A stretch of 30,000 bases of DNA, taken from assembly GCA_905221605.1 (NCBI GenBank), contig CAJNDS010000912.1, forward strand, positions 1 through 30,000. Reading direction: 5' to 3'. The position numbers and the translations under genes were made by a program. This document shows, one piece after another, positions 1 to 10,332 of the stretch (the first letter of the stretch is position 1; each line of letters begins with the position of its first letter). The notes beneath the pieces were generated by a model, which was not told the origin of the DNA, made no database searches, and worked only from the letters and a program-made list of their open reading frames with translations. The DNA comes from Symbiodinium natans. Its lineage: Eukaryota; Sar; Dinophyceae; Suessiales; Symbiodiniaceae.

Positions 1-823
1 CTGTCATGGCCTCGTCCGCTTCTAGGGGTTTTGGGCTGTCACGGCCTCGTCCGCTTCTAGGGGTTTTGGGCTGTCACATCTGTCATGGCCTCGTCCGCTT
101 CTAGGGGTTTGGGGCTGTCACGGTCTCGTCCGCTTCTAGGGGTTTTGGGCTGTCACGGTCTCGCCCGCTTCTAGGGGTTTTGGGCTGTCACGGTCTCGTC
201 CGCTTCTAGGGGTTTTGGGCTGTCACGGTCTCGTCCGCTTCTAGGGGTTTTGGGCTGTCACGGTCTCGTCCGCTTCTAGGGTTTTGGGATGTCACGGTCT
301 CGTCCGCTTCTAGGGGTTTTGGGCTGTCACGTTCTCGTCCGCTTCTAGGGTTTTGGGCTGTCACGGTCTCGTCCGCTTCTAGGGGTTTTGGGCTGTCACG
401 TTCTCGTCCGCTTCTAGGGGTCTTGGGCTGTCACGGTCTCGTCCGCTTCTACGGGTTTTGGGATGTCACGGTCTCGTCCGCTTGTAGGGGTTTTGGGGTC
501 CGCTTCTGGGGGTTTTGGGCTGTCACGGTCTCGTCCGCTTCTAGGGGTTTTGGGCTGTCACGGTCTCGTCCGCTTCTAGGGGCAGTCACATTCTCGTCCG
601 CTTCTAGGGGTTTTGGGCTGTCACGGTCTCGTCTGCTTCTAGGGGTTTTGGGCTGTCACGGTCTCGTCCGCTTCTAGGGGTTTTGGGCTGTCACGGTCTC
701 GTCCGCTTCTAGGGGTTTTGGGCTGTCACGGTCTCGTCCGCTTCTAGGGGTTTTGGGCTGTCACGGTCTCGTCCGCTTCTAGGGGTTTTGGGCTGTCACG
801 GTCTCGTCCGCTTCTAGGGGTTT
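1..823. repeat. 35-bp minisatellite array, open at left window edge
   Basis: About 23 head-to-tail copies of a 35-bp unit fill this stretch. Each unit contains CTGTCACGGTCTCGTCC followed by GCTTCTAGGGGTTTTGGG. Most copies differ by only one or two bases. A short insertion lies near 71-79 and truncated copies near 490-510 and 575-590. The array stops sharply at about 823 and continues beyond the window on the left. Each unit ends in a G-rich TAGGGGTTTTGGG block resembling a telomere or G-quadruplex motif. The period is not a multiple of three, so frames through it are not meaningful. No gene is seen. Confidence 0.95.
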
Positions 824-1460
824 TGCGCCCCTTTGGTTTTCCCACTGTAAAAACTCCTCAAAAGGCCCCGACTCCTAAACCCTAGTTCTGTCTCGCGACT
901 GAACTTCATCTTCCATCTTCGTTCCGGTTTTCTGTTCGCGTGCCATGTGAAATTCGCGACGCTGAAGATCGTCTCTTTTAGCCCGCTGTCAAACATTCAA
1001 ACTCGCGCCGTTCGAACTTTCGAACTGCGAATCTCCAAAAACCCCAAAGTATCAAGCTTTTCGTGCACGAGTGGCCTCAAAGTACAAAACTTTGTAACTT
1101 CAAAACCAGCTCGCAGGCCCTCAAACTTCCAGCTTTCGAAAAATTCAGCCATTCAGCGCGCTCGAAAACTTCTCTCGAACTCTTCAAGGTCGACGCCCTT
1201 GAAACTTTCGACAACTCGAAAGCCGGTCCCGTGTTTGCTTTCATGCGCATGTGGTTGGTTCATAAAGTTTTAGACGTCGTCAAACTTGCAGCCTCAAGCT
1301 TTCGAAAAATCGGAAGTACTTTTCGAACTTTCCCACTCCCAACTTTCGAATTCCATGTCGTTCCTGCTTTCCTCCTTCTCCGTTCATTCTCTCAGACTCC
1401 AAAGTTTCAACTGTCTTTTATCGTTTCAAACTCCCAAGGGTTCAAAGTTTGAAAACAGTA
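824..1460. other. Non-coding stretch rich in TTCGAA/TTTCGA words
   Basis: No convincing gene. Words such as CTTTCGAA, ACTTTCGA and CTCGAA recur irregularly about ten times between 1000 and 1360, far above chance for a 5-mer. Overlapping frames of 108 and 129 codons run through it, but the protein they give is low-complexity (Ser/Phe/Lys). The recurring word explains their openness. It may be a decayed short-period repeat. Confidence 0.5.
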
Positions 1461-3384
1461 ATTACGCGTGATACCTATCTAATCCCCACACCTCCCCATC
1501 CCACCCCCAAATCATGAATGTTCCCCATATAGTGCAATGTTTCCAGAATGGGATGGGTGGGGTGGTGGTTCTCATTTTGGGGGGGAGGGGATGAGCCTCC
1601 AAACTCAAAAAGAAGCCGTAGCCCTGCATACTGACGACCACAATCTAAACCTCAAAAATCCTCAACATCCGAAAAATCCCAAACCTTAAACATCCCGTTC
1701 CCCGAAACCTTAAAATCCAAACTGCCCCCAAACAATCCTGCAGCATCCAAAAAAATCCGAAGACCTTTCAAGCCAAAACCCTAAACCCTAAAATCAACTC
1801 CTCCAGGTTGGTTGAGCACCCTTACGAGCCCGCAGCTCCTGGATTTGATCCACCGGGCTTCCCTTGAATTGTGCCAGCGATCGGTGCTTCGCCCCTGTTA
1901 GTTTGAACTGGGTTTTCAGGGATTTTGAGGGTCTTGGGATTGGGATTCAGGGATTGGGATTCAGGGTTTTGAGGGTTTCGAGGGGTTTGAGGGGCCTCTG
2001 GGGTTGAAAGGTTTCGGGTGTGGCGAGTGTTCTTCTTTAGGGTTTACGGTCTTGGGGTTGGGTTGCTGGGGGCGTTTTTGTGGTTTAGGGCTCTAGGGTT
2101 TTGCCTTGAGGCTGGCTCTGGAATGAAAAGCAACCCAACAACCCTAAGGCTAAATCCGATCTCCAAGCCTTGTACCTCTCCCAGCCTTGCACCCTGTTCT
2201 GGGCATTTATGGCCCGAGCCCTTGCTGTCTTTGGAAATGCAGTTCGCTGAGTAGTGGCAACAGGAACGGAAGAGTCTCGCAGAAATTTGCCCAGAAGCAA
2301 TACAAACCGCAAGCCATGTTTGATGTAGCAAAGTTGAGAGGACTTCTGCTTTCGTCGTGGATGCAGCTATACTATAGCTATCAGAAGTTATCATAAGCAT
2401 CTCCATATATATACATCTCGGGAATAGCGACTCTAAGACTCTAAGCCAGGGAGCGTCCAATGTGTGTTTAGCAAGATCAGAGCAACCGAAAGCCCCCGAC
2501 TTCCACCAGCGCCGAGATCAATAGACCGCAATCTGGGCCACAATTGAAGAACATCCGTTAACAAGCTGTAGACACAAGATTCTCTTAAGAAAGTTTACTT
2601 CAGCCTCTTACACCACCTCAATCCAAGCCCTTCAAGACCCCACTCGTTGTCCCAAATCCCGAAGCTCCGCACCCTTCGCACTTAAGGGTGTATGGGCTCA
2701 GGGAAGTATGGGGCTCATCATTCCAGACACGCTTACCCCCTCAAACCCCAAAAGAGCGTCAAGCCCGGATCCGCAGCCTTTAACAAAGGTGCAGCCATAA
2801 CAGTAACCCGTAAATCCTCTGAACTGAAACCCCGCCCCGCACCTGAAGACCCCAGTGAACCCTGAACACAGTGAACACAAACCCTCTATTGTACACCTCC
2901 ACGCCCAAACCTTCAGCCAACACACACACAGAAACACAGTTGGACACCCCTGAAGGAGTTAGCTAGAAGGTTGCAATGCAGGTGCATGAGAAGGCATCAT
3001 TGCAGGTACAGGATGAAGCGTCCTTGATCCCTTCCCACCTTTGGCAATAGCTTTATTGCGTGCAGCATGCCAAAAGGCGCTGCACACACACTCACCCACC
3101 CCGACCGAGGATGTTCCAGCGGGTTCGCCCCTGGCGGGCGCGGCCGGCACCTCTCTGCGCAGAGCACGCTTGGAGCCGGAGGCAGGAGTGTAGGGTTAAG
3201 GGTCTGTGCATTTGGGGCTTAGGCTCGAGCTCTGCAGAGTAGAGATGGCAGAAGATAATCAGGCCTTTCTTTTGGTGCGCTTGCGCTCCACTCCAGATTG
3301 CAGGAAGGCAATCCTTCCTAATTGTTCGCTCTGGCATTCAGGTTTTGGAGTCCAGGGATTGAACAGGCTTGGGTTTCAGAACTC
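1461..3384. other. Degenerate intergenic DNA with telomere-like words
   Basis: No gene can be supported. The stretch has C-rich/A-rich low complexity (1660-1795), a short AAACCCTAA-type pair at 1775-1793 and drifting GGGATTGGGATTCAGGGTTT strings at 1920-2000. The short frames present overlap on both strands, and none has a recognisable domain. A GC-rich patch at 3095-3190 contains the phrase GGAGCCGGAGGC, which recurs with variation near 3991 and 14775. Confidence 0.4.
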
Positions 3385-3401
3385 GGGGGGGGGGGGGGGG
3401 G
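3385..3401. repeat. Poly-G tract (17 nt)
   Basis: An uninterrupted run of G. It is one of several 13-20 nt G or C runs confined to the left 16 kb of the window. Such runs can form G-quadruplexes and are prone to length error in sequencing. Confidence 0.95.
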
Positions 3402-4833
3402 CTAAAGGCCCTAAACCCTCAACCCGAGCGGCTACAGTGCTACAGTGTTACTGGTGGTTAAAGGGACCAAGTTATGAGGGGCGGCAAGCGATACTTCAGT
3501 CGGGGTCCCCTTCATGCGGCGAAAGCTGTTCACACAAACCATAAACCCCGCGAACTCTTGCAAGCTCGAACTTCTGTAGGGCGATGAAGCCTTGTTATTT
3601 TCGTAGGGACAGGAGGGATAGTGCTTGACTTTCACAGCTTGCGGAACCAGCCTCTATTGTGGACATCGAAGAGGTCGCACTAGGGAGAATCCTGAGACCT
3701 TGACTTTGCCTTTGCCAGTGTACTGTCTCTACTAGCCCGCAGATCTCTGAAAATCCCACAAGCACAAAGCCTGGGGCCATGTGCAAGATGCAGCGCAGCC
3801 GGTAAAGTTCCCAATGACGTGAGTGCCAAAAACCGGCGAACATTTTTTCCCCTTAATGAGGATTCGACGGTGTGCGCGGGGAAACCCATTAACTCTCCAA
3901 ATCCCCAAAATCACCAAACCCTAAATCCCTCCAAACCTGCCTCAGGAGGTTCCTTCCTCCCCTGCGGAGGGAACAAGTCGGAGAGCACGCCTGGAGCCAG
4001 AGGCAAGTTTGGAGTCATGAAACGGGGTTCAGGAAGCAAAGAGGGATTCTGAGAAGGGCTTTTCCCAGCATCTCTTGAATGTCTACATTCCCCCCATCTT
4101 GCGTATGGTTTCTCCTCTTGGTTGTCCCAAAAAATGGTGCAAGGGCAGGGGTTCGAGGGTCTTATGGTTTAGAGTTTAGGGTTTTCACTGCAATCCCTAA
4201 GCCTGACCTTTGAGTCCAGGGTTGTAGGGAGAAGTGCGAGGTGGTTCGGGGGTATGAGAGCAGTGTCGAGGGTTACCCTAATCATCCCCGAAGCCCCCAC
4301 ACCCACAGCCCTCATAAAGCCACAAGTCCAAATCCCTGAAGCCAGACGTCAAGAACTCCAACTCTTTTTTTCGGCATCCTCTCAATGCCGCAGCAACTTG
4401 GAGCACAAGGCCACGCAAATGCACACGGCGGCCACCTTCACAAGTAAACCCTGAATTTGGAGATAAAGTAATAAAATACGAAGACCCTAAACGCTAAACA
4501 TGCGAAACTGTGATACTTTTTAAGGCGTTTCTTGGAAGACAGGTCACGCTGCCAGGTGCTACTTCGCCGGCAGGCTCTGCCACCTCGAGCCCTGCTTGCA
4601 CAGTTTACAAGCAGGGTTTGTTTCTGCTGGCCAAGAAAACACTAGTTGGTGAAGCTTTAGGGATATTGGCATTTGGGGTTTTCTTAGGTTCACAGGCTAC
4701 AGTCCGTAAGGGAGAGACCTCGACGGAGACAACGTTCAAAGGGACAGAAACCGAAACCAGTTGCCAGACATCCCAAATCCTGAAACGTACTGTAGCTGGA
4801 AACCGCTAGTTTCCAGCGAAGCAATGAGAGTAC
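3402..4833. other. Mostly non-coding; possible decayed exon near 3600-3840
   Basis: Nothing can be named here. A minus-strand frame at 3595-3843 is open for about 80 codons, but neighbouring frames are open too. Telomere-like words occur at 3920-3935 and 4167-4185. GGAGCCAGAGGC at about 3991-4005 echoes the phrase near 3172. A plus-strand frame at 4510-4809 reads without a domain match and runs antisense to the end of the better minus-strand exon candidate at 4834-5011. Confidence 0.35.
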
Positions 4834-5011
4834 CTCTTTGATCAGCGCAACAACGCGAAGGTCGGGTCGTTGTTCTCGGTAGAAGTCTTGTTGAAGGTCA
4901 GTCTCCTCAGTGATGGTGTTTCCAAGTTCCTTCACAACTGGGACCTGTTGGTGCAAGGATGTCTCATGCTCCGGATGAGAACGAAGGATTTTCTCGTAAA
5001 TTACGGCAGAG
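4834..5011 (-). CDS. Candidate internal exon, unknown protein
   Basis: On the minus strand a 178-nt block is bounded by a pyrimidine-rich TTTTCTCTAG acceptor and a GAG|GTACTC donor. Its open frame reads like real protein, with pieces such as IYEKILRSHPEHETSLHQ and DFYREQRPDLRVVALIKE: charged, helical, without low complexity. The frame stays open beyond both splice signals, so the boundaries are inferred from the signals alone. I do not recognise the family. Flanking exons of the same gene could not be identified with confidence, so gene extent and start are unknown. It could also be a relic exon. Confidence 0.4.
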
Positions 5012-5574
5012 CTAGAGAAAATGCTCCCGTAGTTTCTGGTGCAGAGCATGAGATATGTGCTTACGTGTGAAAGGATGCGGAAGAAAGGCGATCGCATCGT
5101 AAAGTCACATCGTGACAAGATGGTGGCAAGTACGGAGCACCGGCTCCCACTTCTGATCCTTCACGCCCCCTAGCGAGGCAGACCACACAAAGGTTCGAGA
5201 TCACCTTTGAGGTCTCAAAGTCCCAAGCAGTTGCTACGACTTCCAAGAGAATGGGTGTATAAGGGAGACCAACGCAGGTACCTTCGCAACTCAAGCCTAG
5301 ATCGACATCTCCCAATCAACGCAACACAGCTTTGACTATCCTCCTTTGCATCTCCCAGGCTCCATCTCCTTGTGAGGAATACCAGAAGAATCAAAAGCAA
5401 AAGAGGAGGAGTACTCCGAGGACTCCCCCATCTGGAAATTTCCGGATGCCCGATTCTTGGGCTGGGAGTGCCATTCCCGACCCCTGCTTCCTTTTGCGAG
5501 ACGTCGGAGATGGACCCACTCCGGTCGCAGCGCCTTAGGTCGCGCCATCAAGTGGACTTGCCCCACCGCATTCG

Positions 5575-5904
5575 TTGGAGGCTCAGTTGCAGCATTACCT
5601 ACCTCCGCATCGGCCCACCGCGCGATACGTGAGAAAGGAAAACTCAAACCCCCCAACTCCAAGAAGACGCCGCATCTGTTCCGCCTCGGCATCCTCCAAC
5701 TTAGTGCGTGAGGCCGAACGCGTTCTCCGCACACCAGAACGCTTTCCGCTCACCATCTTTTCCAGACTTCAAATCTCTGTTTGGAGGGAACGAGCCCTTT
5801 GTGGCCCTTGGACGCCCCGCGAGCTGCAAGAGGTCAGTGCTGCGAACGCCGCTCCCCTGGAAGCATCCTCGTTGACCCTGCAGCTGTCCCCTTTGCAAAC
5901 ACAC
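5575..5904 (+). CDS. Coding-like 5' part of a plus-strand island
   Basis: The plus frame is open from before 5575 to 6054 and contains protein-like stretches such as NLVREAERVLRTPERFPL. Near 5832 the sequence CAAGAG|GTCAGT resembles a donor, and 5865-5882 (a TTGAC branch-like word, then CCTGCAG) resembles an acceptor. A very short intron of about 51 nt could therefore join this frame to downstream sequence. None of this is proven. No domain is recognised. An antisense frame of 132 codons at 5336-5734 is equally open, so strand choice rests on continuity with the next block. Confidence 0.25.
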
Positions 5905-6629
5905 ACGGACCCGGCCCTAAGAAGAAGCTCAAGGCAAGGCGGTTTGCACGTTTGGTGGAAGTTCAAACACGCGAAAGGGGGCAAGTGCCGATTCTTGTGT
6001 CGCGAACAAAAACACCAGCAGCTGAACCCGCGTCACAAAACTTACAAGGCGTAAGGCGTGGTGAAGACATGGTAAAACATATCTTGCCAGTTCATGGAAG
6101 CTCCGGATCTTCGAGGCCGAAGTGGCGTGTCTTCAATGTCAAGAAAGAGCGCGACAAAATCAAGTTCAAGGAGCAACCTCAGGTCAAGGAGATACCAGTT
6201 GAGGGTAGTGGGGCCAGCTTGTTCAGCATTCAACAAGATACTCCATCAGCTGAGAGGATAGCGCAAACTGTGCGCACACCCAATCAAGGGACCTCCTCAG
6301 AAGCCTGCCATGACCGCGACGACAGCCGGAAAATCGCCAAAGCGTCCTGTGACCTCCTTGCCATGTCAGAGAAATTCTTAGCCAAGAATTCACATTGGGA
6401 ATCGAGACCGAGTATGCCCGTGCCCCCCCCTCAACTTGCTTCTGAACTGTCGCAAGACAGTGCCTGGTTTCCTATTCAATCACCTTCCGGGCACCGCAAA
6501 CAACCTGGAGGCGTTCTGAAGACTACGCAGATGTCTGCGACCTCTTTCTTGACTGTCCTCGACGACTGGTTCCAGCGAAAGGGATTCGTCCTGGTGCCAG
6601 GGGTGGTAAGGCGCAAGCCAGCAATATGA
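5781..6629 (+). CDS. Hypothetical basic/low-complexity protein, 282-codon frame
   Basis: This is the longest open frame in the left half of the window. It opens at a TTG, not an ATG, so it is better read as an exon entered by splicing. The first in-frame ATG that would make a sensible start is near 6069. The product is polar: a Lys/Arg-rich N-terminal part (GPKKKLKARRFARLVEVQ), a charged middle (KKERDKIKFKEQPQVKE) and a Ser/Pro/Gln-rich tail ending at TGA 6627-6629. No domain, signal peptide or membrane segment is seen. It looks like a disordered, possibly nuclear or RNA-binding region, but that is inference. Opposing frames are much shorter. Confidence 0.4.
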   Translation: MEGTSPLWPLDAPRAARGQCCERRSPGSILVDPAAVPFANTHGPGPKKKLKARRFARLVEVQTRERGQVPILVSRTKTPAAEPASQNLQGVRRGEDMVKHILPVHGSSGSSRPKWRVFNVKKERDKIKFKEQPQVKEIPVEGSGASLFSIQQDTPSAERIAQTVRTPNQGTSSEACHDRDDSRKIAKASCDLLAMSEKFLAKNSHWESRPSMPVPPPQLASELSQDSAWFPIQSPSGHRKQPGGVLKTTQMSATSFLTVLDDWFQRKGFVLVPGVVRRKPAI

Positions 6630-6694
6630 GATAATATGAGTCTGGAGTTTTAGGAGAACACCCCTCTAAGGGAACAACTCCTCTGTACTCTCCA

Positions 6695-7024
6695 ATGAAA
6701 CTAGCGCTGCAGAACATCCTCTGGCTCAGGGTGATGGACAGCGGATTCCTAAAGAAGATGCAGACGAAGAGTTCTGCACGGATTATGGCCAACCAAAACC
6801 AGGCCGAGCGACCAGCCGCCTTTAAATCAATCATCAGGCCTGAGTCCGTTGAAATTGCAGCTTCGTGCAGCTTCGTCAGGCCACCGCGCGCAAAGTCTTC
6901 ATTCACACAGCGTGAGAGAATTTCCGAGCGAGACAGAAAGAGCGGCGCCTGCCGCCCTTGCAAGCAGGCCTGGCACATCTTGCAGATTGGACTTCTCCAA
7001 TCGAAAGAAAGGCTGGCCACTTAA
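6695..7024 (+). CDS. Hypothetical 109-aa frame downstream of the 282-codon frame
   Basis: It starts at ATG 6695 and ends at TAA 7022-7024. The product is basic and polar, with no recognised domain. A second plus frame over 6668-6832 also reads as plausible acidic protein (SNETSAAEHPLAQGDG), so it is uncertain which frame is coding. It lies 65 nt after the 282-codon frame on the same strand and may be a further exon of the same gene or a UTR. Confidence 0.25.
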   Translation: MKLALQNILWLRVMDSGFLKKMQTKSSARIMANQNQAERPAAFKSIIRPESVEIAASCSFVRPPRAKSSFTQRERISERDRKSGACRPCKQAWHILQIGLLQSKERLAT

Positions 7025-8105
7025 ACAGCTCATCTTCCTCGGCGACGGCTCCCCGGGCCGACATGATCAAGTAGCCCGACTTCCCTGTGTGGGTAACAGC
7101 AGCCCATAGCCGCCGCAAAGACGTTGTCATGTATGACAGTGATGTCGGCCCAACGGGATTGGTTCTGAAACGGCTAAGTAGGGCGCCGCGCTTTACATGC
7201 CCCAAATCGTCATTCCAAATTCGCGTCCCCCGATCTCTCCTTGTGATTGTCACCTGTTCAACGTACGGTTGTTGATCGTCACACCTTCTTCATCCTATTT
7301 CAGCTAATCAGTTGCTCCGAATTTGAAGCCCAGATTCGCTTTGCACGGGTAGGCCGAATGAACGTTGCGTTGACATGCTCCACCTCTCGTCGTTGAAGAT
7401 TTCACCGCCCTTGTTCCCCTAGTTTGTGATATGAAACAGGGTTTATATTACTGTTATTGTTGAGTGTATATAAGCTTCCTTTTTAATATTGGTGAGTGTA
7501 TATACCTGGTGTCCTTTTGGGGGTACAAGAAATATATACCCTACTTCATATCAGTTTGTGCGCTTTGCTCAGCTTACTAACTTGGTCGCCGCTCTACGTT
7601 CATGCAGCAATTCCAAAGCATACAGGTTTCATCATGGGTTAATTATGAAGAGGATACAAGGAGTTCAGACTTTGGCTCATGTAGGGCTGAAGTGAGTTTG
7701 TTTGAGGGAGCGGAGTTGCAAGTGTGCGCATCTGGAAGAAGGCTTGAAGCATCGTGGACGAAGATGATGACCCTAAAGTTTTAGGTGTGCAGATGGCAGT
7801 CAAAGTAGTGAACCAGTTGCTACCGCTGACAATTGGCATGACAGGAAATTGATCATGGTGGGGTAGCTCTGCTAGGCAAGTGACAGTTCTGGGTTTAAAG
7901 TTCTGGGTGAATTGTTTGTTATTTACCATGGTGTAGAGGCTCGAAATCACCTGACTCCATACTCTCCACCTGAAATCGGGCTGGCTCAGAGCTACGGTCT
8001 CGACTCCCACGCGCGATATGCGGCTCCATTAGAGTGCTACGCCCACTTATGCAGCTTAGAGGGTGGCTCATATTAGCGTTTAACAGTGGGTGCTTTTGAC
8101 AGGAA
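7025..8105. other. No supported gene
   Basis: AT-richer than its neighbours around 7420-7560. A minus-strand frame at 7639-8010 (123 codons) is open but has no domain and competes with plus frames over the same bases. Nothing else is recognised. Confidence 0.35.
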
Positions 8106-8168
8106 CCCTAAACCCTAAAATGTAAACCCTAAACCCTAAACCCTAAACCCTAAACCCTAAACCCTAAA
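8106..8168. repeat. Interstitial telomere repeat (CCCTAAA)n
   Basis: About eight CCCTAAA units in two blocks, separated by a short AATGTAA interruption. This is the TTTAGGG type found in plants, dinoflagellates and some other algae. Unique-looking sequence follows on both sides, so it is internal and not a chromosome end. It may mark an old end fusion or break repair, or it may be a telomerase-seeded insertion. Confidence 0.9.
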
Positions 8169-8724
8169 TGATGGAAGCAAGGCCGCTCGTAGTCCCCGAT
8201 CGTTTGAACCCAAGCCTGACCGGATCGGGTTTCGCATCTGCAAACATGGAGATATGTACAGTTATGTACATAGCATGCATCTGTTTTAAGACTGTGCTAC
8301 AGGGGGTCTGATTTAACCTATTAAGCCGCACAAGAGGAAGTGTTAGCGTTAAACCCCTACGTACGGTCTAGGGTTTGGGGTTTTTAAACGGTTTGAACCA
8401 GGACTGGCGCTGCCTCGGTGAAAGGCGTTCCGCCGCGTACCAGCGGCGCATCCCCTCGGCGGAAGACAAACCGAAAAGGCTCGAAACACGGAGGGCTTTT
8501 CGGGCTTTAGGGTTTAAGGTTGCGGGGGGTAGGGATAAGACTAAGGAAGGTTCATTTCCTCGAGTCTGAGGCCTCGGGAAGCTACACCGAAGCTGAATCT
8601 CCAACTCTACGAGACACCTCCGTCCAAAGTATGACTGTATACACACATGGAAAAATGGAGAATGAACTAGAAAGGCTGTCGGGTGCTCTGTATTTCAACT
8701 AATCCGCCCGCATTATTAGCAGCA

Positions 8725-8737
8725 CCCCCCCCCCCCC
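8725..8737. repeat. Poly-C tract (13 nt)
   Basis: An uninterrupted C run, followed 60 nt later by a poly-G run at 8798-8812. Confidence 0.95.
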
Positions 8738-8797
8738 GCCTCCCTTTGAAACAATACCCTTGTCATACAGCATGCTACAGTGGCGCAATTCAATCTT

Positions 8798-8812
8798 GGG
8801 GGGGGGGGGGGG
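8798..8812. repeat. Poly-G tract (15 nt)
   Basis: An uninterrupted G run, complementary to the C run at 8725-8737. Confidence 0.95.
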
Positions 8813-9213
8813 CAGCAGATGCAGGGATTGTCTAGGTGTCACGGAAGGATGTTGGTATTCAGATCCCGGCATTGTTCCACTAGGGCATCTCTCAATCGAT
8901 CTCTTGCTTCAGAGTTTGGGCTTTGCGGCTGCAAGATTCAGGCTACGTTGAGGCGTCCATCAGCAAGACACACATTTCAGAAGATGAAAGTAGCTCTTCC
9001 TGGGCAAAACCCTAGTCCCTTCCCCAACTCTTCAAATCAATCGTGTTCTCCCAGATATTTCCTCGCCCCTCTTCTTCTGGGCCACCAAACAAACACTCCA
9101 TGGCAGCCAGAAGATGCTAGTAGCTGCCGTGCAGGCTACCAATGGGTTGGGTAGTTGGGTGGATGTGTACATAAATGTTTGAGTGAGAACGAGGCGTTTA
9201 GTTGGTTCAACAA

Positions 9214-9314
9214 CCCCCCGCCCCGTACCGCCCCCCCCGCCCCCCAGCCCCCCACCCACGCCCCCCACCCAGCCCCCGCCCAGCCCGCGCCCCCCCCCAC
9301 CCCAAAAAAAAAAA
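9214..9314. repeat. C-rich low-complexity tract ending in poly-A
   Basis: Ninety bases that are almost all C, with scattered G, A and T, followed by 11 A. The proline-rich plus frame and glycine-rich minus frames across it are products of composition, not genes. It ends 40 nt before the first copy of the acidic mini-exon and could act as its polypyrimidine tract. Confidence 0.85.
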
Positions 9315-9353
9315 TCATGAGAAAGCCTCTTGGAGGTGTTTGGGTCCGACTAG

Positions 9354-9424
9354 GTACTGGCTTTGTGGCGGCTGATGACCTGCCCCTGACAGACGAGGAG
9401 GAGGTGGCAGCGGAGCCTTCAAAG
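9354..9424 (+). CDS. Acidic mini-exon, copy A
   Basis: A 71-nt block follows a GACTAG acceptor and ends CAAAG before GC. In phase 1 it encodes GTGFVAADDLPLTDEEE and then a short Val/Ala/Glu/Pro tail. The same peptide, with conservative changes, is encoded at 12527-12590 and 17137-17207, while the surrounding DNA is unrelated. That pattern points to a duplicated exon under protein-level constraint. AG|G acceptors and GC donors are known in dinoflagellate introns. The rest of the gene and its function are unknown. The Asp/Glu-rich end is typical of a flexible acidic linker or interaction motif. Confidence 0.55.
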
Positions 9425-10223
9425 GCCATTTTCGGGCTGAGGGGTTTTGGGCCTTTAGGGCCTTTAGGGCCTTTATGGTTAGGCCATTAAGTAAACCCCA
9501 AACCCCCCACAGACCTTCTAAATCAAGGTCCTGCATCCTGGGAATCCTAAACCCTTTGGGGGTCTCTAGTAGGAGTAGCCCCTAGTCCTTGCAAGAGACC
9601 GGCGCCGCTTCGAATCCAAGCGCTTCTGAAGGCACCTGTAGCCTAGGGCTTTAAAATTGAGGTTCGTTTGAAAGAACCTTGCCTTGGCGTGTAGGGTCAA
9701 TAGGCTTGCTGTTGAGTCGATGATTGTTGCCCGAGGTAAAAGCAAACAGCAATGGCTAATCGGCCTGTAGCAGCACCTCGACAATATCTAAGTCTAGGGC
9801 TTCTGTCTAGGGGGTGCTCGGCATTCCCCAGGAATAGGCAGAATCTGGGAAGTGCCTTGCATGAGGGCTTTGAACAGGGAAGACATCTGAGAAGATACGA
9901 GAAGCACTTAAAGCACTTAAGATCACTTAAGCAATGTTCGCTTGCATTTCTTGTAAAGGGCTTATGGCTTAGGCTTCAGGGTATCATCCTGTTGATATGT
10001 CTCCCACACCTCTTCCATTCTGTATAGGCGTTTAAATGAACTCCATGAGGCTTCGCTGGCTTAATCGAAGGTACGTCTCGTGGGGTGCAATATAGCCCGA
10101 ATCTTCGGCAATCAAAGGGCTGAAACAAATACGACACGTGTTCTTTGGTGCAGTTATGGCATGTTGTCCCTGAGATAGCTTTTTCGTTGGGAATCCCACT
10201 TTGTGGCTATTGCCAGAAGGGGA

Positions 10224-10241
10224 GGGGGGGGGGGGGGGGGG
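10224..10241. repeat. Poly-G tract (18 nt)
   Basis: An uninterrupted G run. A C run of 14 nt follows 77 nt downstream, giving potential pairing. Confidence 0.95.
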
Positions 10242-10318
10242 TGCCTTCTTTGAGAAATACGGCAAAATCCTAGGCTTGATTTACGCCTGAATCCAGCAAG
10301 CGCAACGTCTTTGCCCAT

Positions 10319-10332
10319 CCCCCCCCCCCCCC
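10319..10332. repeat. Poly-C tract (14 nt)
   Basis: An uninterrupted C run, complementary to the G run at 10224-10241. Confidence 0.95.

Larger units (their letters stand above)
8169..9213. other. Non-coding stretch with two homopolymer runs
   Basis: No gene is firmly seen. A GC-rich block at 8400-8490 reads DWRCLGERRSAAYQRR on the plus strand and follows a CCAG, so an exon relic is possible. Homopolymers lie at 8725-8737 (13 C) and 8798-8812 (15 G), only 60 nt apart and of opposite composition, so they could pair as an inverted repeat. Confidence 0.35.

Noticed and set aside
423-677. 84-codon frame in the minisatellite
   Set aside because: It is only the 35-bp repeat read through. It opens at TTG and shifts frame each unit.
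1-823. CRISPR-like array
   Set aside because: Units abut with no unique spacers. It is a plain minisatellite in eukaryotic DNA.
8106-8168. Chromosome end
   Set aside because: The array is short and flanked by ordinary sequence on both sides.
9155-9490. Proline-rich plus frame and glycine-rich minus frames
   Set aside because: Produced by the C-rich tract at 9214-9303. Only the mini-exon at 9354-9424 within it looks coding.
9595-9625. tRNA gene suggested by a GCTTCGAATCC word
   Set aside because: No matching A box, acceptor stem or anticodon arm could be built around it.
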